Assembly (NCBI GenBank): GCA_034401135.1
Contig: JAWZSP010000004.1
Location: forward strand, 2,480,001 to 2,544,000
Length of the DNA stretch: 64,000 nucleotides
Direction of reading: 5' to 3'
Source of the DNA: Volutella citrinella
Lineage: Eukaryota; Ascomycota; Sordariomycetes; Hypocreales; Nectriaceae
Shown here: one piece after another, positions 1 through 12,687 of the stretch
How the letters are laid out: every line of letters begins with the position of its first letter
How positions within the stretch are numbered: position 1 is the first letter of the stretch
Program-made: the position numbers and the translations under genes
The notes under the pieces: model-generated
What the model saw: only the letters and a program-made list of their open reading frames with translations
Databases searched by the model: none
What the model was told of the DNA's origin: nothing

Positions 1-131
1 GGCGCTATAATTATTAACTATATTTTCTTCTCACTGATCCAAAGGGGATCAAAATCAATCTAATTCAATCATCCTTGGTTTAATAAAGTCGAAATTCGGA
101 GAGAGGCGCTTCGTGGTGCCTGCGAATATTC

Positions 132-1952
132 TTAAGTGGTCTTGATCGTTCCGAACTCACACCAGCCATTGACATCCTATGCGTGTCAGTATACAAATGG
201 CAGAATCGAACAAGGGAATCGGGGTGCTGGGCAACTTACAATGCAACTCAGGTACTTGCACCAGCTGCATTCAGGCTGGTTGACGTAGAAGTTGTTGAGC
301 ATGACGATGAAAACAACAATGATCAGGACAAGCATGCCGGCACGAAGCAGCCACCAGATCCACCACAGGGGCTTTCGACCCTTGAAGAATCCGACAGGGT
401 TCTTGTAGAAAACTGGCGGTGTCTCGCCGGTGCCCTCGGAAACGGCCGCGTAAGAAAGTTCCTGGCCCATTCTTCGTCGCAGCGAGTTGGGCGAGTGCAG
501 GACACAAACACCAACGGCGATGCCCGTGATGAAACCACCAATGTGCGCAAAATTGTCGAGACCAGGGAGGAGGCCAAGAACAAAGGAGATGACCATGTCT
601 AGAATGACGAAGAGCAGGTCCTTGACCGGGTTTCTGCGGTCCTTCCACGAATAAAACAGATCCAGCAGCGTAAGCGCCATGATGCCGAACAGGGATCCTG
701 ACGCGCCGGTTGACGAAATGAGGGGCGGGGTGAAGAGCCCGCTCATGACGAAACCAAAGATTCCAGCGCTCATGTAGACGATGAAGAACCGTATCGATCC
801 GATGGCCCTTTCCATATCCTTGGCGATGGTAAGCTGCATAAGCAGATTGAAGCCGATATGGATGAGGCCAGCGTGCATAAAGATGGGGATAATGAATCGG
901 TACCACTGGTTGGGCGCCGGGGTGTGGTTGAGATCCTCGACCGCATTGTCGGGAGGATTCATGGACTCTGTAGCGCCAAAGCCGCAGACCTTGTCTAGCT
1001 GGCAAGTATCCTTTTCAATGTCGGTGCCCGTTGACCAAGGGCATAGTATAGGGGGCCGCTTGTCCTTCTCGACGGTCTGATAGCCTCGGACGTTGTGCAT
1101 GCATAGTGAGTATCGCGCTCCCATGTTGACCAAGACGGCCGGCGATGGGCCGATCATGGGATTGAATTGGGGCTTGATTGCGATGGGAGATCCGGTCAGC
1201 ATGCCTGCAAAAGGTTAGCATCATGAAGTGCACGCAGGTCAATAAGGTTCAGGAGCGGTGCCCGTTAGCTACTAGTACATACCATTTTTGACAAGCTCGC
1301 CGATAAAGACAGCAATCTGAATGATGGTGAAGAGGTAGACGACCCAGGGGATACGCTTCTTGTTGGCGCCAATCATGCCAAGCTCTCCGAGACGAACCTT
1401 GCCCTTCTTCTTTTTCTTGTGGACGCCGCCAGCAGCACCCGGAGCGTCATAAATGTGGTCGTTCATTTCAGGATCCTTTCCGGGCCTATCTTGCAGGGGG
1501 ATGTCGTCCTGGCTGTTGAGCGGCCGGCCCTGGGCACCGCCGCCATGATAGGAGGTATCCTGGTAGAAGCCTTGCTGGCCGATGTCGCCCGATGGCGAGC
1601 TCTGGTAGCCAGGCCGCGAGTTGCTGTTGTGCATCGGATAGGCGTTGTCGTCGAAGACGCTGTCAAAGGGCGACTGGCTTGGAGGCGGCGGCTGCTGTCC
1701 GTACGGCGACTGATGCTGATGCTGCTGCGTTGGGCCGTTTACGGGAGACACCGTTGTGGGATAGTTGGTCGGCGGGTAGACGGACGAGGGCGAAGCGTAG
1801 TCGGCCTGGTAGGGCGGCGCCGGCGTCGACTGAGGCGAGGGCGTCGGGATGTTGTTGGCCTGGTAGTAGGGCGCAGGCGACGGGGTTGAGGCAGCGTAGG
1901 GAGGGCGCTGTTGGTCGCCTTGGCCTGGGTGGTAGTAGTCGTGGCTTGCCAT
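132..1952 (-). CDS. rhomboid-family intramembrane serine protease (3 exons)
   Basis: Predicted to cleave transmembrane helices within the membrane. Exons are 1952-1283, 1204-240 and 176-132 (559 aa). The donors are GTATGT and GTAAGT, and the acceptors TTTTGCAG and CGCATAG. The N-terminal ~190 residues are a cytosolic Pro/Gln/Ser/Tyr-rich tail, followed by a first helix (PWVVYLFTIIQIAVFIG). The rhomboid core has the HAGLIHIGFN loop (Asn about 343), the catalytic STGASGSLFG motif (Ser about 392) and the second dyad residue in NFAHIGGF (His about 444), so it looks active. The final 45-nt exon completes a Cys/Trp-rich tail (CSWCKYLSC..GWC), which fits fungal rhomboids of this subfamily as I recall them. 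Without splicing the last intron, the frame would run on with unrelated residues. It is larger than the short Golgi Rbd2/RbdA type and lacks a mitochondrial presequence, so a secretory-pathway or plasma-membrane location is inferred. Confidence 0.9.
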
Positions 1953-4513
1953 GTTGAAGCAGCAGAAATGACTTCAATGGCGGTTCGGGAAAGGGGAATC
2001 AGTCGGGGGCGTGCCGCTTGGAGACCTCGCAGGGTTTAGGGGGCACGCTTCAGTGGATCGCGGTTCGCACTCGTATTTCCCGGTGGCGTGGACGAGGGCG
2101 CGGCAACGGCTGGTTTGCTGAGGAACGGACTGAGGAAGCCAGCAGAGGCGCGGGAGCGGAGGGCCAGCTGTGTTTTAGAGACGGGTGCGGGAGCAATTAT
2201 TCCTGGAGGTGAAGAAACGTGCAATGCACGCTGGTTGGTGGCTGAAAGCTGGATCGCCGTCTGTGCCAATGCAATCCCAAGTCTGAGGTGGAGGCGACCC
2301 TTGCTGTGACGTTGGCGCGAAAACAAGGCACAAAGAACCCTGCAGAAGGCGGACTGTGATTTGCCGGCCCGGAGGGGGTGTGGGTGAGATGCTCACTGTC
2401 GTGCGGTGTTCTTGCAGCGTTGGCAGGCTGGTGACAGGGCAGATGGATGGGATGGATGCCTCGGAACCAGCACAGCTTGCAGGTAGGCCACGAGGAGTGG
2501 ATGCCTGCGTGAGAGAGCTGGTGGAGGCCGGGGTGGAGTTGGGTGGAGGTGGACGCGTTGGTGGGAGCTCGCTCTGGCGTCTGGGTAATCTCAGCCTGTA
2601 ATTAGGCCCTGTAGGCAGGATAAGTAGAGCCTAGCGAAGGGAAGGAATCCTGGGTTTGAGGCCTGGACCGATGATCTGGCGGCTATTATTACAGCGAGAT
2701 CTCTTGCAGGTGGAGGAGGAGTAGAGACCAGGTTCGGGCTGCGACGTGCTCTGTCTGTGTGTCCGTCGTGACACGAGGAGGAGCTGAGCAGACGAGAATA
2801 CGAAACGAGTGTCTGGGCGCGAGAACGAGCGACGGCCGACGGGATACACCAAGAAGGAGAAGGGCCAAAGTTGCGTCCGAGGAAAGAATGAAGACGGGCT
2901 TTAGTACCTCGCAGAAACTGCCTCCCTCGTCCTCACCTGTAGCCGCATCACCAAACCAGAGGCATTCACCCGCTGACACAGCAGAGAGGGTGACGTGCAA
3001 GGCTGGGGCGGTGCATCGCTATTGTGGCCCAGCTGGCCTAGGTCTCGAGCCATCAGTACGTTTTGGGCTCTAGCGTCAGGGTGTGTTCTAGTTTTAGAAA
3101 CCATGCGCAACGGCTCCTTTGCCATCGCCACAGAATTCGCCATCGCAGCGACATCAGTTTGTCGATTCACACGAGGCGGCAATTTCCATGATGACCCTGT
3201 GGTGTGAGTCAGGCTCTAGGCACGACAGTTATCGCCCGAAGATCCCAGCAACGATGATGCAACTGTGGGTTGTGCGTGTGGGCGTGCTGAAGAAGGGATC
3301 CAACCCATCCCAAGCCCAATGCCATACTTTTGAGGCTCCGACGCCGCTTTCCCTTGAAGGGGAGACGACACTGGTTCATCCGTGTTTCATGTTCCCCGCC
3401 GCAACGATAATCTGGTCAATCACATTCCTCATAGGGGGGGGCCGGAACGTACGGGAGGCGCCAGCCAGTGCACCATCAGGCTTCCACCATAATAACTGCT
3501 GTAGAGTTTGTTATTTTTGGCTGCACTGTTGGCCCTTTTCGCATTCACTTGCTCGATTGCTATAAACCAACGGCCATCTTGCACAAAAAGACACAGGCCA
3601 ATTCCCGTACAGCCCGTGCTCGACTTTCCCAGGCCCTTGTCATGGCCTCCACGCTCCAAGCCACAGGACACGCACGTAGGACAGATGACGAAAGCACTGT
3701 CTGCAGCTCCATTAAAATGCACAGCATGTGGGTCAGCCAAGGGTTCCATGGAACTTGGCCGTTGAGCAGCTTGCCCCAGCACACTCACTTAGCGCTATCC
3801 CTCCAGCTAAGGCATTTTCCTCGGCGCCAAGGACGCTACATCCCAACCTGGGCTGACAAGCACCAATGCGCTGGACTGGCACATGTCTGTCTTGGACCAG
3901 ACCAAATTGTCAGGTCTTCTTTCCCTTGTTCTTGCCAACCTTCCCCGATCTCCGCACATTTCACTTTTGTGGCCTCAAACTGCCAGTTCGCACGAGGTGG
4001 GGCCAGTATCTAAGGCTCTCTGTTGGTGTAAGTCATGGGCTTGTAATGAAGATGCAAAGTGGTACGCGTCAGGAACCGCTATGACCAAATGATCAGCAAC
4101 ATCTTTAGGAGCTAGCGGGAAGTGAGCATATCTCGCGCCAGTGCCAGGGCAGGCCCGCTGACAATTTTCTATCCTTCGTTTGATATCTTGTACAGGCGGC
4201 TTACAAGTTTCGGTTGCGTGATTGCATCTCACCAGCAGTGTCAAGGAGGCGAGAAATCCTCAAGTCGGTGTTCATCCAGAAGGCTTGGATATCATCAAAT
4301 TCATTTCTTGCATAAATAGCCCTCTATTAGGGGCGGCTTTTGGTATATTTCCACCGTCGTATGTGTGTGTGTGTGTGTGTGTGTGTGTTGGTACAGTTGG
4401 TACAGATGGTACAGGTGCAGAACAACTCATACAAGCCACGTCAACCCCCGGTCCCTCGAATCTTTCTTTGGTCCGTCATCGCTGCCGCACTCTCTGACAT
4501 ATGAGCTCGAACT
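1953..4513. other. intergenic region: rhomboid promoter and 3' flank of next gene
   Basis: No supported gene. From about 1960 to 2900 the minus strand is C/T-rich, as expected for the leader and promoter of the rhomboid gene. A TG microsatellite lies at 4362-4388. Open frames here are short, overlap on both strands and show no recognisable domain. Confidence 0.6.
4362..4388. repeat. TG dinucleotide microsatellite
   Basis: About 13 uninterrupted TG units, lying about 125 bp beyond the stop codon of the 191-aa membrane protein gene. It is followed by a short imperfect run of GGTACAG-like units. Confidence 0.9.
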
Positions 4514-5089
4514 TCACTTCTTCTCTGATGAATCGTCCGCTTTCGACTCGCCCTTGGGGGGATCGCTCTTGCGCCAGCCGCCGCTGAGCACCTCGGCCAC
4601 CTGATCCATGATGATGTCGCTGTACCCTTGGCCTTCACGCAGCTTCTGGCGGTGCTCCTCGTCCCGCTTTTGGCTCCAGTTCTCGCCCTCGCCGCCCATC
4701 CAGGTGTCGTTGACGATCTTGGCGATGCCCTTCTTCTCCTCGGCGGGGGGCGCTGAGAGCCCGGCCCGCTGCGCCGCCGCCGCAGCCTCGCGCTCTTTAT
4801 GCTCTCGAATAAGCTGCTGCGTGCGCTTGGCGCCCTCGGGCAGGTCGGTGCCGAACATGGAGCCCATGCGAGCGCCGAAGCGCGAGTAGATGGACGTTCC
4901 CGTGTATTCGTAGACAAGCTGGCTCGTGGAGAGGGAGAAGGCACTAGCGAGAACGAAGAATCGGATGTCCATCTTTCGGGGGGGCATCAGCATGACCAGC
5001 GGCGAGATGATGGCGCCCGCGATGGCGGCATTGTGGATGAAGCCATTGCGCGGGGGCAACGGCGGCTGCTGTGTTTGACCTTGAGACAT
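4514..5089 (-). CDS. conserved fungal two-helix membrane protein, 191 aa
   Basis: Single exon starting at an ATG. The N-terminus is short and proline-rich (QQPPLPPRNG). Two hydrophobic segments follow: residues about 18-35 (NAAIAGAIISPLVMLM) and about 43-60 (FFVLASAFSLSTSQLVYEY). They are separated by a basic PPRKMD turn. The rest is a charged soluble tail with an Ala/Glu/Arg helix, a conserved-looking WMGGEGENWSQKRDEEHRQK stretch and a lysine-rich end. I recall close relatives in sordariomycetes being labelled 'rhomboid family membrane protein', but no GxSG motif or catalytic His is present, so no protease function is supported. Its function is unknown. An organelle-membrane location is plausible but unproven. 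Confidence 0.75.
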   Translation of the reverse strand: MSQGQTQQPPLPPRNGFIHNAAIAGAIISPLVMLMPPRKMDIRFFVLASAFSLSTSQLVYEYTGTSIYSRFGARMGSMFGTDLPEGAKRTQQLIREHKEREAAAAAQRAGLSAPPAEEKKGIAKIVNDTWMGGEGENWSQKRDEEHRQKLREGQGYSDIIMDQVAEVLSGGWRKSDPPKGESKADDSSEKK

Positions 5090-8000
5090 TGTGCGGTCGC
5101 TTCAGCGAGCTGGGGCGAGACTAGTCGGGATGGCTAAGGCCAGAGGTCTCTGGCTTCAGAATTGGCGTTCCGCTGGACGATGCGAGGGTTTCGTTCGTGG
5201 GAGGCTGGGCAAGTCAATATCGAGGTCGTGATGGGGAGCAACTTTTTTTACGCAGTTGATGGTCGCATCGCGACAACATGGGTCTGCAGATCCACTATCG
5301 TCCAGCCTATGAGGGCGTTGATTGGTTGGGGCAAACACATGGCAATTGGACAACCCATGACGTCCAACTTTCCCTCAATACTCAGCAACAATCGTGCATC
5401 TCGCATTGTTAATCAGGGGCTGTGACAGAAAATGCCAGTTAAGGTCGGTTTCTAGACGTGATGTCTATAACGAGGAAACTACTTCTCGAACACGATGCGC
5501 CTTATAAAATGAAGTTCCATACGGCTACTTCCGATAGTTTAATACAGGGTAAGTTGTGCACTTTCACGCATGGACAAAACGACTTGCCATTCAAGAGGTA
5601 GGACTCAAAGTGTGAATTGTAACAGATTTGTGGGAACTGTAAATAGTGTGCATAGTTCGTGGGTGTGGTGCCGGGGAGCGGTGCCTCCAATAATCTGGTC
5701 TTCAGCCAGTTCCCGAGTAAACTCAATAATCATGGCACAAGATCACTCCCCTCATTTTTGCTTCGCAGGCCTTCGAAGCTATTCAATTGAAGTGGAGACG
5801 ATGCTTTTAAATAGGGGAACACGAGCATATAACGAATACTCTAATGAAAGAGGTATTTAAGTGTTGGCGATATATATCGCCTGTTATGGGTGGGACAGAG
5901 TCAACATAAACTTGCATGGATTGAGCCCAAACAAAGACGACAGGTCAAGGCTTTGACTAACCGCCATAATACGAACGCGCGACTTTAACGTTTTTGGAAC
6001 GGCCTCAAGACGAGAGTGGTTGGGTTACCATCCCAGCACCGTGACATCGACTCATGTCTGCCTCACCTTTTGATCAGACGCAGTGGATCCCTCACCTACA
6101 AAACTTCTCCAGCAACGGCCAACTCTATTCGGGACCTATAATAGGGCAGATCAGAGACGAGGGGATAGCGTACAGCTAGAAGAGCGAGGGCCGAGCCAAA
6201 GACAGCACTGATAGGCACAGTCTCGAATCAGGCAAACGATATGAGCTCATGCATTGTATTCATCTGCTGTCATCGAGGATCTTGACATTTGAGATGGTAT
6301 CTCCAGGAGAGTTATGCCATATCTGGCCATCAGACTGGCGACGTGCAGTCCATACTCCCAGAAAACACTACACTCTCCATGGCGGAACTCCCACGCCAGA
6401 ACTGAATGCTGGAAGCTCCCTCTTGTTTGTGTTACTTCGCGAGAATTCCATTGGAAGGCCCAACGTCAGCGTCAAACTGCTTCACCCACGCCTCTTCAAA
6501 ACATCCCGGATTCGTCCATAAAGTATAAGCTCTGTGCTGTTAGTATAAAAGACGGCTTATACACTGCGCTGTCGCAGCTAACTACATTGCTATGGCTTGA
6601 CATACAAATTCTACCGTGCCCAATCTCGATCTCGGCGTCAACTGAAGAATACCGCTTCTGCTTATTATAGAGCCTGCCATGTTTAGGCCGCGTACGAAAC
6701 CAACATCCCCCGGTTCGCTGGCAGTACCAACATGATGCAAGTTGCGCCGTGGACACATAGAGGCGTCACTTCAACAGTACCTTGGCCATGGTAAATGTTC
6801 GATCATCGGTTTCGAGGACACAAACTATGGGAGAGAGAGTGGGTGTTATGGAAACGGTTGGCACGGTTATCTACTCGTTCTGGAATGTCTACTTTGCCCA
6901 GCACTTCCGGGGTCCAATGGAGTTTGTTTCCGCCTTGGTAGGGCCGCATACCGGCAAGTTATAAAGAAGCAGGCAGAATTACAACCGGTGGTAGCGATTT
7001 CTTGATCCCTCGTTACCCTAAATAGTGAGTGCGATGGATACATGGGCGTCGAGGACTAGACACTCTGGGAATGGTGAGTTTGCAACAGCGCGAGGTCGGC
7101 GCCTCATTACTTCATCAAGTAGTCAAGACACATCGCCGCGACAAGAGAGTGCAGGTTCCGTCACTGGACCGTGAATGACAGCTCTGCTGATACAAGCCCG
7201 AGCAAGCTTTTCGTAACGGTAGGCAATGCTTCAACTTTAGCAACTGTTGCTCAACTGCCGTCAACTCCTCCGAGGAGCTGCCAGCCCGAATGGTTTCTCT
7301 CCTTTTCCGGCCCGAAGGAAACCCTGCGACAGAACCCTACGGGGCGTTGTAGAATGAATTGGGGCAGCACCAGGGATGCTGCATGCGCTGCTCCTGGTCT
7401 TGGATCCCGCTCCCTGTCAAATGTGCATTCGGCCCCCAACTCAAGTCGCGCGCTCAACAATGTTACAGGGCAGGCATGCTACTTGGCGTTTACAGCAAGG
7501 GGCCTCCCATGAGTCAGGCTGAACAGCACACGCGTCGTGTGCTGTTCATGTTCGCTGCATCTAGACCCGTTCATGGGTGGTGCTGATGCTGCGATGGCGT
7601 TTGCGCGTTTAATTTACCAGTACGGCTTCTTCCAAGCGGGCCAACGGTGGTACGACTCATGTCCCCCATCCTTGACCTACATGGCCCTGACTGGGTTCCG
7701 ACAATATGGTTGCGTCTACACGCGGCAAAGTGGGCAGGGTGGGCACTCGGCAGAGTGGAATACTACCCCCGTTGATGGAGCATGGGCCATGGATTGATTC
7801 GTGGCTCGGTCAAGATTCCGCCTGGGCAGCATCATGTCCAGATCACCAGCCAGCAGGGCCATGGCTTGGGCCGCCTGGCCTCGTCAGCCCTATACGCTGT
7901 GTGCGGCAGGACTGGTCCCCTCGCCAATGCCAACCTACTGATGCAGGACACGGACGGTGAGGCAGGGGTGGAATCATCCTCGAGGCTGTGCTGGCCAGGC

Positions 8001-11000
8001 ACCCATCTCGACTGAATGAGTTCCATATCGACTGGACGAGTTTCATCTGCACCGACCACTTGGGGCAGTCGCCGAAACGTCCAAGCTTCCATTGCTTTGA
8101 CGCCTTGTTCCATTGCCGCAGCCGCCGGTCGCAGAGCACGGTTCATGCCAGGGCTCCCATCGCCGGAGACATTAATTGAGTCGGGGGGACTATTAAACCG
8201 TACCAAAGATGTTGTACAGTACGTGCTCTTTCCCTGGCCATCCTTGACCCTTGTCCCGTGGAGAAACCTGGTAGTTTTGACTATTTGAGCAAGAAGTCTC
8301 CGGTTCCAAGAAAACTAGTAGAAGGGGGGATGGGTTGATTGGTTGACCCGGCTGATACCGAGGAGACTCGGTCACCCCTTCTTACGGTCGGGGGCCACGA
8401 TGCGACTATTTTCCCCAGTTCGAATGGCCTCCCCTGCTGCCACTGGCCTGACAGAGAAACTCACACGACCTAATCATTTCTGTAGTGTTCAACATCATCA
8501 TCATCTCAAGTCCTTGGGCAGCAGAGCTCTGCCATGTCCTCTCAACCCTTGAAAGTACCTACCTGAGGGGTTGGATGCCAAGTTTTCGTAGGACTATGCA
8601 GATGCCCGGGGTGCCTCGCCCAGTTTGCTCTGTGCGGTTGAGCTGCCCTACCCGGAATCTGGTTCGCTCCTTACCGTTGACGATCCTGACATGGATGATG
8701 ATGTTCAAGTACACATGGCAACGGGAGGTTCCGTTCAGTTGCCCCTGCGGGATCGTGCTGGTTGTCCAAGTCAAGTCAGACGGCCATTGCCGCCCGAGAT
8801 AACATTGCATGCCAGTGCTGGGGTTGAAATCCAACATCGCCGGTCCCGAGTTTGGTTGGGGACTCGCACGCACCGCTGTTGAGCTTTTGGGTCGCTGGGC
8901 TGGTTTTTACTGTCATCGACTGCTCCCAATCAAGTCCGCTGCGTCAGGTCCACGGATATCCCTCGCGGAAATAGACCAACAACCAGACTGGACAGATTGT
9001 CTCCGTCGGTGAGTGTGGTGAGATGACTACCTACCTTAGTTTGAGGCGGCTGCTGCCCTGTTTTTCGGAACCGAAGCGGTGGACGGACTGCCCACGGAGT
9101 TTTGGACGTTTTCCGGCCGGTGCCGTACGGGGAAAGTGCCATGGACTGCTGGGGAGGGGGGGGAAGCGCGGCACCCTAACCCTCAGCTAGAGACGAAGTG
9201 GAACTGCGGGTTATTGTCACTCATCCCATCCATCTTGCATGTCATGGCGGGGGCTGGCTCTCAACCGCGTAGGCAGGTTCATGGGCATTGTCCTACAGTA
9301 CCACTGATGGGAGTGTGGACCATTCAGGTGCTATGGTAATACGACAAGGCCAATCTCTGCTTTATCCAGCCCAGCATACTAGGTATGTACAAGCGAGTGC
9401 GCTAACGCCTTCCTTCCCTTACCGAAGATCATCAGAAGGCGATGGATGCCTGGCGGCCCCCCCTCCAACTCCTCTTGTAACTTGTAACTTGTAACTTGTG
9501 ACGGATACCTGTAACCTGACCTGTAAGCCAAGAATGCCAACTTGCTAAGCCCCCCGGCTAGCCTTTCCAGCATCCAGCCAACTGGGTCACCGCGCAGACG
9601 CTTGACTGTTCACACTACAACAATAATATATTTGACATATTTGCCGAAATTACCCTCCAATGCCAGCCGGCAACAGGCACAGTCAGCATCAGAAGGCGCA
9701 ACTCTGCACTGGCGAATGCGATGGTGGAGCACAATGGCGGCTCTGGCCATCTCACAGCATTCTCTAATGCAAATACCGGGATGGTAAGATACTACTAAAA
9801 TTATTAGTACCAGCTCCTTCAAGTTGGTACTCCCAACTGCCAGTTTAGACGCGGTCGGAGATTTATCATTGGTCGGGCGGGTCTTGGTTTCAGGTTCCGC
9901 ACAAACTCGATGGAGCATCGTGGACGCCAATGCCAACGATGCAAGACCCAGCACAATTTACAGCCGGTGCTACCATGTCAACTCGCGTGGCTGCCAATTG
10001 ATACACCGAAATCCTTTAGCGTGCACGAACGCAGTATCAGCAAGAATTTCGCTGTTGATCTCAGACAGCCAGGGTCTTGGCTAACGTGGTTTAGGGAAGC
10101 TCGCAGTCGGCGACGCCGGCGCTGAGGCTGTGATCTTGAGCACTCTCCCTCAAACAACATGGCACACGCCTTAGACGCCATCCCGTCAAAACCTCTAAAT
10201 GAGGGTTTGTGACGGCTATCGGGTGTCGGCGTGGCGCTGTCGATTGATGACATAGTCCATGACGGCCCCTTGGGCCTGACAGGCTGACAGGCCTTTTCCG
10301 TTAATTAGGCCATCTACCTTTAGTCATCTACGTAGTACATACGTGTACGACAAGGATGAAGATGGCTGGGGGCCGCAATGCTGGGAACCAGGTAAGTAAG
10401 TATCCGCGAGGAATGCTGGGTATGGGTAGTGCACAGACGACCCCAATGCCAGTGTCAGAACCCACGCCTTTCCTGACATTGTTTGCTTGAACTGGTTAGA
10501 GCATGTAAGCTGTCCCGTCCAGTCTCTAAAAACGTCAACTTGAACGATGAATACGGCTTCGACCGAAGTTCCCTTTTTTCCCTCCCAGGCGGGCCTGACA
10601 TGGATGCCATCTTCGGTGCCGAGCACTGCTGGCCTGGGGGAGATGGCGTCGACGCCCCATCATCCCCATGTGTCAGGGCATTTAGCGTCTACACTACGGA
10701 GGACGCACTACTAAGTTAGTACCTATGTATGCACCTTAGTAAAAGGAGCTTTCCCACTGGCACAGAGGGTGCTCTGGCAATCCGAGCGTGAAACGGAATC
10801 ATGGGACGGTTGGAACGCAACAGTGCGCACGGCGGGAAGCAGAGCAGTATGAGGTGTCAAGCAATGCCTACCTAGGTAGGTAGGCAATCTGCCCATTGAG
10901 GCTTGGCTGCGTGGATTGGCAGCCCTACTCTATGGAGCCAGGAGGAGTGGGTTGTCCAGGGGGTGGCCCTGAGACTCAGACGCATGAGAACGCACAGAGC

Positions 11001-12687
11001 ACCCGGCACAGGATGCATTGAGCACATTTCCACAGAAGCCAGGTGAAGTCAAGGCACACCAAATCGTACAACCGTCCCTTTTCTGCCTAGTGCCGCGAGT
11101 TTGGTGAGTTTGGCGAGATCCGTCAGCGAGATCCCCAAGCTAGGCGCCCAACTGCCTATCCAGGCTGCCGATGAAACGGGGCGTCCGCATCCTGTTGGCG
11201 CAGGAAGGTTCACGGAAGATGGAACCACTCGACCAGGGTGTTGCGCCTGCAAGAGGGTTTCCAGGAAAGTACCGAGGCCTGAGAACAGCAACGTGCCTCG
11301 AGCTCAGTACTGGGCGTTCCTAGTATCAAGGTACCGGTAGTTGCGGCTGGGTTATGCTGATGTCGCCCAGAAAAGCAGATTATTAGTGCGTCCTCCATCG
11401 CCCCTAGTGCTTGGACTCGTTGAGTTCTTAGCGCAGGGGGTAAGCGCGGGACAGGCAGTGCCATGCTGCCTTCAACCAGGCTAGTGGTGTTTCGAGTTAG
11501 ACTACCGCCGCCATGTGTACGGCCTCACAGCCACATCGTGCTTTTCTTACTACTACGGTACTAGCATCGCTGCGTGCGACTCTCCAAAATTACAGCTCCA
11601 GTGCTGCTGCTACAAGGCTCAAGCAATGCACCCGCCCAGCCAAGGCTCCGTGCCCCCTTGCCGGTTCTGGGAGTGGGCACGACAAGCTTGAAGCCGTGCG
11701 CCAGTTCCACTATAATTATGCGGCGGCTCCAAGTCTTCAGCCTTGGGCCTGCCACCTCGAGCAGCGAAAAGCAGCCCTACGCCTTGCAGGCGGCTCTGAA
11801 TCCTCCTTCCTTGCGGCCCCCCCTCCCCCCCCCGTTCGCCATCCAACGTTTTGATAATACAGCGAGCGCATTCCCCATCGCCTCGCAGGGCTTCTTCAGA
11901 TTTCAGACACCGGCCATCCTTGCCACCCCCGCCGGGACCAGGAGCCAAACTGCCTTGCCAAGGATCAACCTCCCTCGACGATTTGCTCCACTGAGTTTGG
12001 CCCCCTACAACGCCCGCTCTGAGAACGACGCTGGGCCGCCGCCTGCCTTGCAAGAGCCACGGGCCCAGGTTTGGGCTAGCACTACTGCTGCAAGTCAAGG
12101 TACTTTAGCTAGGTGCTCTTCGCGTCGCTATCAATGTTGTCTCTGAGTCCTCCTCCAGCGGAGACGACGCATTATCAGGACAGAGCAACACACCGCAGAA
12201 ACCCAGGCCTCCCGCCGGCTTCCCCGTCCCGGCCAGTAGGGAACCCATCACACCGACAAGGTCATCGTTTCCAGAATCTAGTCTCTCGATATCTATTTCT
12301 GGGTAAGTGTAAGGATTTGACTTTGTAATATCGTCGCTATTGCAAACATGCCCTGGATTCTATTCGGTGACCAAGACGAAACAGCCGCTCTGGTCGGCGA
12401 TCACCTCCCATCAGCTTGACTTCCAAGCATCTCACCTATCTACATCATTCAGAATTGCTGGTACTTATACCACTCGCCACCTGCTTCCCTTTGTCTTGCC
12501 CCTTTGCTTGAAGGCATCCCACCGAGCTTGGCCAACCCCAGATCCCCCATTCACCCAGCACATCAAGCTGCATCCTTCACCCTCCTGCACCCGACTTCTC
12601 ACTTCCAGGACGTCTACTTTGTTGTTTTGTTGTTCCAATCCTGACTGAGATCCAGACGGGCCCTCTTCATCAGCTCCTGCTGGTGCC
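5090..12687. other. 7.6-kb gene-poor region upstream of the Zn2Cys6 regulator
   Basis: No open frame here is long, has a recognisable domain or can be joined convincingly by splice sites. The stretch holds small repeats: a CTTGTAA unit three times plus a variant at 9474-9501, and an 8-bp inverted repeat around a CCTAGG core at 10865-10886. Pyrimidine-rich sequence from about 12.3 kb probably includes the leader of the downstream regulator. I saw no transposase, reverse transcriptase or tRNA signature. Confidence 0.55.
9474..9501. repeat. short tandem repeat, 7-bp unit CTTGTAA
   Basis: Three exact copies followed by one variant copy (CTTGTGA) in the gene-poor region. No function is evident. 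Confidence 0.85.

Noticed and set aside
8405..8440. GTTCGAAT word resembling a tRNA T-loop
   Set aside because: The flanking bases do not pair into a T-stem, and no anticodon or acceptor stem is present. No tRNA was found elsewhere by eye either; tRNAscan-SE would settle this.
11574..12146. 190-codon plus-strand frame and overlapping 159-codon minus-strand frame
   Set aside because: The two overlap on opposite strands, are Pro/Ala/Ser-rich by composition and show no domain or splice support.
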